From Marinifilum breve (lineage in GTDB: Bacteria > Bacteroidota > Bacteroidia > Bacteroidales > Marinifilaceae), in the NCBI RefSeq assembly GCF_003202155.1, contig NZ_QFLI01000004.1, positions 124,001 through 188,000 of the forward strand: DNA of 64,000 bases, written 5' to 3'. The position numbers and the translations under genes are program-made. Shown here piece by piece: positions 36,561 through 45,497 of this stretch (the stretch's first letter is position 1; each line of letters starts with the position of its first letter). The notes beneath the pieces are model-generated. The model had not been told where the DNA came from and made no database searches. It saw only the letters and a program-made list of their open reading frames with translations.

Positions 36561-37769
36561 TTACAATCCCAATTTCTTTTTCATTTCTTTCGACAATGCA
36601 TCCTTGTGAATCATGAAAGACATGGTTTTGTATGCTACAAATGGGAATGATGCATAAAAGTATCCGTTGTACTTGTTGCTATCATCAGCCCATGAGTTCT
36701 TCACAATAAAGTATTTGTTATCTTTTTGATCTTTTGCAATACCTACAATGTGCATACCGTGATCATCAGTAGTTGTGTAGTTATCGTATGCAATTTGACG
36801 CAATTCCTGAGTAATTTCTTTCTCTTTAACCGGACCTGCATCACCGCTTAATTTAGCTGCTTTTTCAGTTTTTGAAAGAGATTCCCATTTTGAAATTTCA
36901 GAATCTGTCATGTTTTTAGTTTCAGTTTCAGGAACAATAGCGATACCTTTTCTGTACATGAAACCTTTTTCACTTACGTCAGAAGCCCAACCAATGGTAT
37001 AACCATCCATGATTGCTTTCTCCATGATTTCCATCATTTCATTCAATGGCACATTGTAAACTTCATCCCACAACCAGTTATCTGGCACTTCAATAATGAA
37101 TTTTTCATAGAATGGGTGGTGAGTGTATGATGAAATCTCGATATAATCATCAGCATTCACACCTACAAAATCCTTAGCAAATGACTTTGGAGTATACTCT
37201 TTTCCTTCGTACTCGAATTTCTCTGGCTTCTCTCCCAAATAAGAATCTAGAATTCCATCGAAACCTTTGTGCCAAACTGGAGTTAATCTTTTGTTTCTGT
37301 TCTTGATTACAGCAGTAACGTAGTCATTCAAAACAGCATCCAATTCACCATGTGTATGTCCTGATTCACCATAGTTTAATCCTTCGTAAACTCCCTCTGG
37401 TACAATACCATAGTTTTTCAACACATAAGTAACATCGTGGAATGCTCCACCGCCACCAAAGTTGAAGTTCCCATGCATTCTAACATGTCTTTTCGCTTTA
37501 TCTGAATAGCAGTTGTATACTACGAACATTTCAGACAAATCTACTTCTGGCTTACCCATTCTAATCATTTCTGACTCGATGAATGACAAACCTGAGAATG
37601 ACCAACATGTTCCTGATCTGTGCTGATCTTTTACAGATGTTGCAGGTAATCTTTTGATATCAGAAAACTGATATGCTTCTTTTTTCTTCTCATCCTTTTT
37701 AACACCAGCAGTAGCAGAAAATGCCAACCCTGCTGCCAAAAGTCCAACGCTTAAGAATTTTAGTTTCAT
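36561..37769 (-). CDS. Secreted C1-family cysteine peptidase (aminopeptidase C/bleomycin hydrolase-like)
   Basis: The 402-residue protein has a signal peptide (MKLKFLSVGLLAAGLAFSATAG). The papain-like catalytic Cys is Cys55 in RSGTCWSFS, the catalytic His is in DDHGMHIVGIA near residue 340, and the Asn is in IVKNSWADD near residue 360. Order and spacing fit the PepC/bleomycin hydrolase branch, with a large insertion between Cys and His. The PepC proteins of other phyla are cytosolic, so the signal peptide marks the Bacteroidota secreted form. It probably degrades peptides in the periplasm. Confidence 0.92.
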   Translation of the reverse strand: MKLKFLSVGLLAAGLAFSATAGVKKDEKKKEAYQFSDIKRLPATSVKDQHRSGTCWSFSGLSFIESEMIRMGKPEVDLSEMFVVYNCYSDKAKRHVRMHGNFNFGGGGAFHDVTYVLKNYGIVPEGVYEGLNYGESGHTHGELDAVLNDYVTAVIKNRNKRLTPVWHKGFDGILDSYLGEKPEKFEYEGKEYTPKSFAKDFVGVNADDYIEISSYTHHPFYEKFIIEVPDNWLWDEVYNVPLNEMMEIMEKAIMDGYTIGWASDVSEKGFMYRKGIAIVPETETKNMTDSEISKWESLSKTEKAAKLSGDAGPVKEKEITQELRQIAYDNYTTTDDHGMHIVGIAKDQKDNKYFIVKNSWADDSNKYNGYFYASFPFVAYKTMSFMIHKDALSKEMKKKLGL

Positions 37770-37985
37770 TTGTTAATAATTTTGTGTTCACATGGAAAAC
37801 AACTCCATAAAATCAATTCATCCCCTATAGTACTATTGATCAATTGATCATGAACATTTATGTATTTTGTTATAAATGTATTCAAACGCTTGCAAATTTA
37901 GCAAAAGCAAAACCTTAAACAAGAACTATTGTCAGTTTAACACATGTTTTAGATAAACCCGTTATTTTTCTGGTTTTCCCTAATA

Positions 37986-38019
37986 AAAAAGAGAGTATGC
38001 AGAAACATACTCTCTTTTT
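37986..38019 (-). terminator. Terminator of the cytidylate-kinase-like gene
   Basis: AAAAAAGAGAGTATG pairs with CATACTCTCTTTTTA around CAGAAA. It lies 22 bases past the stop and can work on both strands. Confidence 0.85.
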
Positions 38020-38040
38020 ATATGATGTATTCGGAGTGAA

Positions 38041-38751
38041 TTATCCCATCACAATTTGTTTGCCCAACACTCCTTTTTTCTCCATCAGATCAATACAGGA
38101 ATCTACAATATCCTCATCACGCAGCTTCTTTGAATTGTATATCACATCGAAAACAGTTGTTGACAATGGTTCCTTGTTAAAGTAATTTCTCAGAATCTCT
38201 CTTTTCTTGTCAATTTCTTCTGCATACTTAAGCATCTCTTCCATACTTAGCTTATAAATTTTCTGCAGCTGAGAAGCCCTCCATTCCAAAGGAGCATGCA
38301 ATTTTACATGAAAGGATCTTTCAATATCATTGGTTAGTACCACACCTCCCCTACCAATAATAATACAGTTGCCTTTGCATGCAAACGACCTTACCACTTC
38401 TGCAATTGTCTTTTTAATTTTTCTATCACTTTGATAATACTTACTCGATAGAGCTGCCAGAATTTCATCCCATGTTGACTTTTCCATAGAATTAAAAACG
38501 TATTCAATTTTAGCGGGATCCAAATTTAATTCCTTTGCCGATCGCTCAAGAATTTCCTTGGTCAAAACAGTCCATCTCTTTCCGGTTTTTGCACTTAACT
38601 TTGCTGCCAGGCTATTGGCAATGTTAATTGCTGTGCATCCGCACTCACGAGAGATGGTAACAACAGGTCCTTCACAAAACATCTCCTTTTTAGGATCGAT
38701 AATTTTTGATTCATACCTTTTTTCCATGTACTTTAACAAAATATTGTCCAT
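38041..38751 (-). CDS. Cytidylate kinase-like family protein
   Basis: This 236-residue protein fits the cytidylate kinase-like family PF13189: a modified nucleotide-binding loop TISRECGCTAINIANSLA near residues 31-48, IIIGRGGVV near 112, and a basic lid region ASQLQKIYKLSMEEML. Members are often found beside signalling genes and may phosphorylate small nucleotides. The ATG at 38751 is chosen because AGGAGG (38757-38762, minus) stands five bases before it. The in-frame GTG at 38757 overlaps that site and is not a sensible start. The substrate is not known. Confidence 0.85.
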   Translation of the reverse strand: MDNILLKYMEKRYESKIIDPKKEMFCEGPVVTISRECGCTAINIANSLAAKLSAKTGKRWTVLTKEILERSAKELNLDPAKIEYVFNSMEKSTWDEILAALSSKYYQSDRKIKKTIAEVVRSFACKGNCIIIGRGGVVLTNDIERSFHVKLHAPLEWRASQLQKIYKLSMEEMLKYAEEIDKKREILRNYFNKEPLSTTVFDVIYNSKKLRDEDIVDSCIDLMEKKGVLGKQIVMG

Positions 38752-38876
38752 ATCCACCTCCTAATTAGTTAGTTTATCTCTTTATAATTTAAGATTTTTT
38801 AAGAACATATAAAAATGAAATGGCTCGGTTCTTGTTATATAGAGTGATTATTTAAAAGAAGGTTTTTTTATTTTTA

Positions 38877-38884
38877 TAAATTTG
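38877..38884 (+). promoter_or_regulatory. Candidate -7 box of the TPR gene
   Basis: TAAATTTG matches TAnnTTTG exactly 36 bases before the ATG. The -33 element is poor (TTTA 22 bases upstream). Confidence 0.4.
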
Positions 38885-38919
38885 TAATTCATAATTCAAG
38901 CTCACCAAAAAAGAATACA

Positions 38920-40905
38920 ATGCGCAATAGATTTGTTCAGCTTATTATCACTCTGATTATATTATCCTGTCCCATAGTTTTAAAGGCACAATTAAACACC
39001 AACAACATTTTCGATAAAGGTAGAAGTGCAATTTATTTCGATGACTACACCGAAGCAATCAACAAATTCAACGACATCATCAGGGTAAAACCTTATTTAC
39101 CTGAACCCTATTTCTTCCGAGGATTGGCAAAATCTCACCTTGAAGATTACAATGGAGCAATTGTTGATTATACCAAAGCGATTGAACTGAATCCCAATTA
39201 CACTTTTGCTTTTCTGTACAGGGGAGTTGCTAAAAATGCACTTAAACAATTCCAGAATGCGATTATAGATTTCGATAAGGCCATGCTTCTTAAACCCAAT
39301 ATGGCAGACATCTATTTTAGCAAGGGAAATAGCTTACTATCCTTAAAACAATACAAAAGTGCAGAGGAAAACTTTAACAAAGCCATTCAAATTGATCCGG
39401 AAATATTGGGCGTTTATTTAAATCGATCCATCGCACGTGAAAACCTGGATGATATAGATGGCGCAATAAAAGACTGCAACAAAGCCATTCAATTGAATAA
39501 CTTTTCGGCTCACGCCTTTGGAAACAGAGGGTATCTGAAATTCAAAAAAGAAGATTACGACGAAGCCATAAAAGATTACAACCGTGCTTTAAAACTTGAA
39601 CCGGAGAACACAAGAGTTCTTATGGCAAGAGCTTTCGCAAATTACCGCTTGAAAGATTTAAAGGGCACCATGGAAGATTACAACAAAGTACTTGAAATTG
39701 ATCCCAACAATGCTCACTGCTACTACAACAGAGCCTTGTTAAAATCCGAAATTGGAGACTACAATTCTGCTATTGATGATTTCAACAATGTTTTGGAAAT
39801 GAATCCCGACAACATGTTAATCTATTTCAACAGAGGATTTGTAAAGACCGACATTGGAGATCTGTATGGTGCCATGGCCGATTTTAGTACTGCCATTCGA
39901 ATCTATCCTGATTTTGCCAAAGCCTATCTAGCCAGGGCATCCGTAAAGCGTGATTTAAATGATGAGCAAGGTGCCATGAAAGATAGACACCAGGCATTAC
40001 AGATTATCGACAGGTACAAGAAAATGAAAAACGAGGGCAAAATGTCTGCATTCGTTGATACAACAGAAAACTTTCAGCGTTTGATTGACTTGAACTCCAG
40101 AGAATCATTTACTGAAGAGGTGATTAAAGGACGAGTTCAGGATAAACGCGTAAGCATCGAATTGGAAGAGAACTTTCACATCACACACTTAAGCATGGAT
40201 AGCTTGCGTGCAGGAAAGATTCAATACTACGATCAAACGATCATGAAATACAATCAGCAGCACAATTACAGTCCTGCATTCACCATTTCCAATCACATAA
40301 GAAGATATCCAAAATCATTGATTGAAAAGCAGATTGCAGCTGCGCAGAATCAAATTCAATCCAATTCGGCCAAAGCATACTTCCACAGGGGAACCTATCA
40401 GCTGATGGACAAGAAATACAACAATGCCATAGATGACTTTAACAAAGCTTTGGCGAAAGATAAAAACCAGATTTTTGCATATTTCAATCGCGCCAACGCA
40501 TTGGTGGCGATGACCGATTACATTCAATCCATTGGAACTGGAAATGAATCGGTGGTTAGCTTAAAACCAGATGATAAAAAAGATAAAAACGAAGTAATTA
40601 TTGATTACTCCAGCGCAATTAAAGATTACAGCAAGGTGATTCAACTGGACCCAAGCTTCGGTTTTGCAATTTTCAACAGGGCGAATGCATATGCCAAGTC
40701 TAAACAATTCAAGAAAGCCATTGCCGATTATGATTGGGCCTTACAATTGGATCCTAACTTTAAAGAAGCATATTACAATCGTGGGCTAATTTATCTTTTC
40801 CTAAACGATAAAACATTGGCATACGAAGATTTGAGCAAGGCTGGTGAGCTTGGATTAATTGATGCATACAATGTGATCAAACGATACTGTAACAAACAAG
40901 ATTAG
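38920..40905 (+). CDS. Exported tetratricopeptide-repeat protein
   Basis: A signal peptide (MRNRFVQLIITLIILSCPIVLKA) is followed by about ten consecutive 34-residue TPR units to about residue 370, with the typical YFNRGFVKTDIGDLYGAMADF pattern. A 100-residue non-TPR spacer follows, and then three or four more units to the end. The large number of units suggests a periplasmic or surface scaffold for protein assembly, such as secretion or gliding machinery, but no specific partner is visible. It is followed by rarA after 88 bases. Confidence 0.85.
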   Translation: MRNRFVQLIITLIILSCPIVLKAQLNTNNIFDKGRSAIYFDDYTEAINKFNDIIRVKPYLPEPYFFRGLAKSHLEDYNGAIVDYTKAIELNPNYTFAFLYRGVAKNALKQFQNAIIDFDKAMLLKPNMADIYFSKGNSLLSLKQYKSAEENFNKAIQIDPEILGVYLNRSIARENLDDIDGAIKDCNKAIQLNNFSAHAFGNRGYLKFKKEDYDEAIKDYNRALKLEPENTRVLMARAFANYRLKDLKGTMEDYNKVLEIDPNNAHCYYNRALLKSEIGDYNSAIDDFNNVLEMNPDNMLIYFNRGFVKTDIGDLYGAMADFSTAIRIYPDFAKAYLARASVKRDLNDEQGAMKDRHQALQIIDRYKKMKNEGKMSAFVDTTENFQRLIDLNSRESFTEEVIKGRVQDKRVSIELEENFHITHLSMDSLRAGKIQYYDQTIMKYNQQHNYSPAFTISNHIRRYPKSLIEKQIAAAQNQIQSNSAKAYFHRGTYQLMDKKYNNAIDDFNKALAKDKNQIFAYFNRANALVAMTDYIQSIGTGNESVVSLKPDDKKDKNEVIIDYSSAIKDYSKVIQLDPSFGFAIFNRANAYAKSKQFKKAIADYDWALQLDPNFKEAYYNRGLIYLFLNDKTLAYEDLSKAGELGLIDAYNVIKRYCNKQD

Positions 40906-40962
40906 AAGACTTTGAATTAGTATTTTAATTTTGTGATTATTCAAAGTTTCCTATTAAAAATT

Positions 40963-40978
40963 ATCCTGATATCAGGAT
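40963..40978. promoter_or_regulatory. Perfect 16-bp palindrome before rarA
   Basis: ATCCTGATATCAGGAT is perfectly self-complementary and ends 15 bases before the rarA ATG. It could be an operator or a structure near the ribosome site. Confidence 0.4.
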
Positions 40979-40993
40979 AGAATGATAAAATAA

Positions 40994-42268
40994 ATGACAC
41001 CAAATCAACCTTTAGCTGAACGCCTGCGTCCAAAAGATTTAAGCAATTATCTTGGACAAAAACATTTGGTTGGCGAAAAAGCCGTACTGCGTAAAATGAT
41101 AGAATCAGGAAACATCTCCTCTTTCATTTTGTGGGGACCTCCTGGAGTTGGTAAAACCACTCTGGCAAAAATCATTGCGAATCAGCTGAATCGTCCGTTC
41201 TATACTTTATCGGCAGTTAACTCTGGTGTTAAGGATGTTCGAGAAGTGATTGCCAAAGCAGAGAGCCAAAGGTTTTTCTCTTCTCCTAACCCGATTCTGT
41301 TTATCGATGAGATTCATCGATTTAGCAAATCGCAACAAGATTCATTGTTAGGTGCAGTTGAGAATGGAACTGTAACCTTAATTGGTGCTACTACCGAAAA
41401 CCCTTCCTTCGAGGTAATTTCTCCACTTCTTTCAAGATGCCAGGTTTACGTACTTAAAGCACAGGAAAAAGAAGAGTTGGAACACTTGATCGATCATGCG
41501 ATTGAGAACGATAGCTACCTAAAAGAAAGAAACATCAGCGTCAAAGAAAAGGATGCGCTGCTAAAGTTTTCGGGTGGTGATGCAAGAAAACTCTTAAATA
41601 TTCTTGAACTGGTAATCAATTCACAAACCAGTGATGAGATCATCATCACCAATGAATTGGTGACCAAGGAGCTTCAGGAAAATCCATCGATGTACGACAA
41701 AGATGGAGAGCAACATTACGACATTGCCTCGGCAATGATCAAATCCATCAGAGGTAGTGATCCTGATGCAGCTGTGTATTGGTTGGCACGAATGTTGGAA
41801 GGTGGTGAGGATCCAAAATTTATTGCCCGTCGACTGGTAATTTCATCCAGCGAAGATATTGGATTGGCCAATCCCAATGCCTTATTGCTTGCCAATGCAT
41901 GCTTTCAGGCCGTTAACCTGGTTGGAATGCCCGAATCCAGAATCATTTTATCGGAAACTGCCATTTACCTTGCTACATCGCCAAAAAGTAATGCTTCCTA
42001 CCTTGCAATAGGCAAAGCGCAAGCATTGGTAAGAGAAACAGGTAATTTGTCTGTACCTTTACATTTGAGAAATGCGCCTACCAAATTGATGAAGAATTTG
42101 GACTACGGAAAGAACTACAAATACTCACACGATTATCCGGGTAACTTTGTAGAACAGGATTATTTACCCAAAGAAATTAAAAATCAACGCTTGTATATCC
42201 CACAACAAAATGCTCAAGAAGCAAAAATTTGGGAGAGATTAAAAAATTGGTGGAAGAATAGATTCTAA
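40994..42268 (+). CDS. rarA: Replication-associated recombination protein A (AAA+ ATPase)
   Basis: The 424-residue protein has the family start PLAERLRPKDLSNYLGQKHLVG, Walker A WGPPGVGKTTLA near residue 46, Walker B LFIDEIHRF near 102, sensor region IGATTENPSFEV, and the C-terminal oligomerisation and DUF-type tail with DYGKNYKYSHDYPGNF. RarA (MgsA) acts at stalled forks with SSB. The length is standard and the frame is intact. It is probably co-transcribed with kdsA or overlapped by its promoter. Confidence 0.95.
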   Translation: MTPNQPLAERLRPKDLSNYLGQKHLVGEKAVLRKMIESGNISSFILWGPPGVGKTTLAKIIANQLNRPFYTLSAVNSGVKDVREVIAKAESQRFFSSPNPILFIDEIHRFSKSQQDSLLGAVENGTVTLIGATTENPSFEVISPLLSRCQVYVLKAQEKEELEHLIDHAIENDSYLKERNISVKEKDALLKFSGGDARKLLNILELVINSQTSDEIIITNELVTKELQENPSMYDKDGEQHYDIASAMIKSIRGSDPDAAVYWLARMLEGGEDPKFIARRLVISSSEDIGLANPNALLLANACFQAVNLVGMPESRIILSETAIYLATSPKSNASYLAIGKAQALVRETGNLSVPLHLRNAPTKLMKNLDYGKNYKYSHDYPGNFVEQDYLPKEIKNQRLYIPQQNAQEAKIWERLKNWWKNRF

Positions 42269-42275
42269 AATTGCT

Positions 42276-42283
42276 TACTTTTG
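42276..42283 (+). promoter_or_regulatory. Candidate -7 box of kdsA
   Basis: TACTTTTG matches TAnnTTTG exactly and lies 22 bases before the kdsA ATG, so it would give a short leader. No good -33 element is present. Confidence 0.4.
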
Positions 42284-42305
42284 CCATTAAATAAAACCGA
42301 AAATC

Positions 42306-43124
42306 ATGATTAAAAATATTCCAAATATTAAACATACCGATAGTGGTAACTTCTTTCTTTTAGCTGGTCCTTGCGCAATTGAGGGCGAAGAGATTGCCAT
42401 GAGAATTGCCGAAAGAGTTGTTGAAATCACCAACAAACTTGAAATTCCTTACATCTTTAAGGGATCATACCGCAAAGCCAACCGTTCAAGATTGGATTCT
42501 TTTGCAGGTATTGGTGACGAAAAAGCACTAAAAATCCTTAAGAAAGTAAGTGATACTTTCGGAGTTCCAACCGTTACTGATATCCACAATCCTGAAGAAG
42601 CTGCCATTGCTGCTGAGTATGTAGATGTATTGCAGATTCCAGCATTCCTATGTCGTCAGACAGATCTTTTGGTAGCTGCTGCAAAAACAGGTAAGGTTGT
42701 CAACATCAAAAAAGGACAATTTTTGGCTGCTGAATCTATGAAGTTTGCTGTAAACAAAGTTCGTGAATCAGGTAACGATCAAGTGGTGCTTACCGATAGA
42801 GGAAACATGTTTGGATACCAGGATATGATTGTTGATTACAGGGGTATTCCGGTAATGCAAGAAAACAATTGCCCTGTGGTTTTGGATATCACTCACTCTT
42901 TGCAGCAGCCAAACCAGGCTGGTGGTGTAACCGGTGGACGTCCTGAACTAATCGAAACAGTTGCCAAGGCAGGTATTGCAGTTGGTGCTGATGGTATTTT
43001 CATCGAAACGCATCCTGATCCTGCAAATGCAAAGTCAGATGGTGCAAACATGCTACACTTGGATTATTTGGAAGATCTACTTACAAAATTGGTTGCAATT
43101 CGAAAAACAATCAATCAGTTCTAA
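42306..43124 (+). CDS. kdsA: 3-deoxy-8-phosphooctulonate synthase (KDO-8-P synthase)
   Basis: This 272-residue TIM-barrel enzyme condenses PEP with arabinose 5-phosphate to KDO-8-phosphate for lipopolysaccharide core synthesis. Signatures are GPCAIEGEE near residues 19-27, FKGSYRKANRSR near 54, TDRGNMFGYQDMIVDYRG near 163 and DITHSLQQPNQAGGVTGGRPE near 197. Length and motif order are normal. It is followed by a hairpin terminator at 43159. Confidence 0.96.
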   Translation: MIKNIPNIKHTDSGNFFLLAGPCAIEGEEIAMRIAERVVEITNKLEIPYIFKGSYRKANRSRLDSFAGIGDEKALKILKKVSDTFGVPTVTDIHNPEEAAIAAEYVDVLQIPAFLCRQTDLLVAAAKTGKVVNIKKGQFLAAESMKFAVNKVRESGNDQVVLTDRGNMFGYQDMIVDYRGIPVMQENNCPVVLDITHSLQQPNQAGGVTGGRPELIETVAKAGIAVGADGIFIETHPDPANAKSDGANMLHLDYLEDLLTKLVAIRKTINQF

Positions 43125-43158
43125 TATCGAAATCATTAAGAAATTCCCATAGGGTCCT

Positions 43159-43194
43159 GAGAGTATCACTTCAAGTGATGCTCTCTGTTGTTTT
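43159..43194 (+). terminator. Terminator after kdsA
   Basis: GAGAGTATCAC pairs with GTGATGCTCTC around TTCAA, followed by TGTTGTTTT. Confidence 0.75.
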
Positions 43195-43420
43195 ATACAG
43201 GGTATTAATGATTGATACCCATCATCTTGAACTCTTCTCTTTATACACCAATTATCAAAAATATAATTTGAAAGAGAATAATAGATATAATCTTTAAATT
43301 CTAAATTCTCCCCTAGAAGTGCAGAGCTGTTAAGTTCAATATACACATATAACTTTCTTGTTTTTTAATACAAATTCTATCTCTTTAAATCATTTTAAAA
43401 AAATCGCCACAAAGTGGCAG

Positions 43421-43566
43421 TTTAGTTCAGCCTCAAGGCAACGCCTTAGGTAATTTATTTAAGGCAAGTGAACGTCCTGAAAGGACAGTTTAATATTAAA
43501 TTGCCCTTTCAGGACGCTTTTAACAATGATTTATTATCCTGAGGCCTTGCCTCAGGCTGAACTAAA
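43421..43566. repeat. Nested long palindromic element in the kdsA-hydrogenase gap
   Basis: TTTAGTTCAGCCT (43421-43433) is mirrored perfectly by AGGCTGAACTAAA (43554-43566). Inside lie CCTCAAGGC..GCCTTAGG versus CCTGAGG..CTTGCCTCAGG and an inner pair CGTCCTGAAAGGAC versus GCCCTTTCAGGACG. The whole can fold as one branched hairpin of 146 bp. The 530-bp gap has no supportable ORF. It resembles mobile palindromic intergenic elements, with no transposase nearby. Confidence 0.7.
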
Positions 43567-43608
43567 TTAGGCTTTCAGCCTGATATATAATGCATTTTGT
43601 ATAAAACA

Positions 43609-43640
43609 AAAGATCCGACCAAGGCCGGATCTTTCTTTTT
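43609..43640 (-). terminator. Terminator of the hydrogenase operon
   Basis: AAAGATCCG pairs with CGGATCTTT around ACCAAGGC. T runs are present on both strands; the minus orientation ends the hydrogenase transcript 19 bases past its stop. Confidence 0.8.
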
Positions 43641-43658
43641 ACACAAAATTACCTATTA

Positions 43659-45449
43659 CTAATATTGCTCACGCTTCACATATGAGGTGTGAAGTAATTT
43701 GTGAGATTTATGACTCAAAGGTTCCTCTAAGAAATCTTTGTATATCTGAACGATTTCAGGATTTTCATGTGACTTTCTGATTGGAAGATCACAATCTTCA
43801 GCATATATGGCTTCCATACGTTTCATACGTACCTCATCATCTACTGGATAAGGCTGACCACCACCTCCCAGACAACCTCCAGGACAAGCCATTATTTCTA
43901 AAAAGTGATAAAATCTTTCACCCTTCTTGATGTCATCCATCAATCGATGTGCATTTTCCAATCCATTGGTAATTGCACACTTCAGCTCAACTCCCTCAAG
44001 GAATTTCCAATCATCAACAGTTCCTTCAATCTTAATGCTCGCCTCTTTCACACCATCCAGACCACGAACAGGAAGAATTTCCAGATTTTCGAATGGAACT
44101 TCGCGACCCGTTATAATTTCGTAGGCTGTACGAAGAGCCGCTTCCATTACTCCACCGGTTGCACCAAATATGACACCAGCACCCGATCCTGTTCCCATGA
44201 TGGAATCAAAGGATTCATCGTTTAGTTTTTCAAACTCAATACCCGCTTGACGAATCATTACAGCAAGTTCTCTGGTAGTCAATACAAAATCAACATCCTT
44301 GTAACCGCTATCCTTCATCTCAGGACGGTTGGCCTCATATTTCTTTGCCGTACAAGGCATGATGGAAACAGAAATAATATTTTGAGGATCTACTCCAATA
44401 TTCTTCGCATAATAAGTCTTTGCCAAAGCACCAAACATCTGCTGAGGCGATTTACAAGTAGACAGGTTAGGAAGATATTCCGGGTATTTGTGCTCGATGT
44501 ACTTCACCCATCCTGGAGAACAAGAGGTTGCCATAGGCAATGCAACATCAGGATCATCCTCTACCAATGCACGCTTCAATCTGGTCAACAACTCGGTTCC
44601 TTCCTCCATAATGGTAAGGTCAGCAGTAAAATCAGTATCCAATACCGAATCAAAACCCAAACGACGAAGTGCAGAAACCATTTTACCTGTTACTCTGCTA
44701 CCTGCCCCAAATCCAAGTTCTTCACCTAAACCGATGCGAACTGCAGGAGCTGTTTGCACCACAACGTGTGTATCAGGATCAGCAATGGCATCCCAAACTT
44801 TCTCTACATAGGATTTCTCAACCAAAGCACCCGTTGGACAGTGAACGATACACTGACCACAGTTGGTACAAACCACCTCGTCCAATGCGCGATCAAAAAC
44901 GGTTGAGATCTTCATCTCAGAACCTTTGTGAGCTACTGCAATGGCCCCAACACTTTGAATTTCGGCACATGTGCGTACACATCTCTGGCAACGAATACAT
45001 TTCGAGTCATCTTTCTCCAAGGCCGGAGAAATTCTATCAACTGTATAATTTTTATCAGGAACCAAATCAATAAAATCCTGGTTGGTAATCTGATATTCTG
45101 CTGCCAATTCCTGCAATTCACAATGTCCGTTGCGATAACACTTGGTACACTCTTCGTTGTGTTCAGTAAGCAATAATTCGATAATGTGCTTACGACAGTT
45201 ACGAACCTTAAGTGTATTTGTATTAATTTCCATGCCTTCGGAAACAGGCATAGCACAAGATGCTACAAGTTTATTATTTCCAACCTGTTCTACCACACAA
45301 ACACGACAGTTACCTGCAACGCATAAATCTTTGTGATAGCATAATGTTGGTATTTTGATATGGAGTTTTTCAGCTGCTTCAAGAATGGTTTGTCCCTCTT
45401 CTACACTTACAGCTATTCCATTGATTGTTAAATTTACCATGTTTGACAT
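43659..45449 (-). CDS. hndD: [FeFe] hydrogenase catalytic subunit, NADH-linked (HndD/HydA type)
   Basis: The 596-residue protein has a [2Fe-2S] ferredoxin domain (CYHKDLCVAGNCRVC), a His-ligated cluster region (CTKCYRNGHCELQEL), two [4Fe-4S] motifs (CIRCQRCVRTC and CTNCGQCIVHC) and the H-cluster domain. All three H-cluster signatures are intact: TSCSPGW near residue 309, MPCTAKKYE near 366, and EIMACPGGCLGGGGQP near 517. This is the group A hydrogenase that reversibly makes H2, with electrons from NADH and perhaps reduced ferredoxin. It is the last gene of a three-gene operon with NuoF- and NuoE-like subunits. The HydEFG maturases are not in the window. Either ATG 45449 or 45440 may be used. 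Confidence 0.95.
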   Translation of the reverse strand: MSNMVNLTINGIAVSVEEGQTILEAAEKLHIKIPTLCYHKDLCVAGNCRVCVVEQVGNNKLVASCAMPVSEGMEINTNTLKVRNCRKHIIELLLTEHNEECTKCYRNGHCELQELAAEYQITNQDFIDLVPDKNYTVDRISPALEKDDSKCIRCQRCVRTCAEIQSVGAIAVAHKGSEMKISTVFDRALDEVVCTNCGQCIVHCPTGALVEKSYVEKVWDAIADPDTHVVVQTAPAVRIGLGEELGFGAGSRVTGKMVSALRRLGFDSVLDTDFTADLTIMEEGTELLTRLKRALVEDDPDVALPMATSCSPGWVKYIEHKYPEYLPNLSTCKSPQQMFGALAKTYYAKNIGVDPQNIISVSIMPCTAKKYEANRPEMKDSGYKDVDFVLTTRELAVMIRQAGIEFEKLNDESFDSIMGTGSGAGVIFGATGGVMEAALRTAYEIITGREVPFENLEILPVRGLDGVKEASIKIEGTVDDWKFLEGVELKCAITNGLENAHRLMDDIKKGERFYHFLEIMACPGGCLGGGGQPYPVDDEVRMKRMEAIYAEDCDLPIRKSHENPEIVQIYKDFLEEPLSHKSHKLLHTSYVKREQY

Positions 45450-45497
45450 ATCAAATTTCTTTTTAATGGTTTAAAATAAATTGGAATTAGCTCTTTC

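Noticed and set aside
44247-44729. Long plus-strand frame (160 codons) opposite the hydrogenase gene
   Set aside because: It is antisense to conserved Fe-S and H-cluster motifs and has no recognisable protein features.
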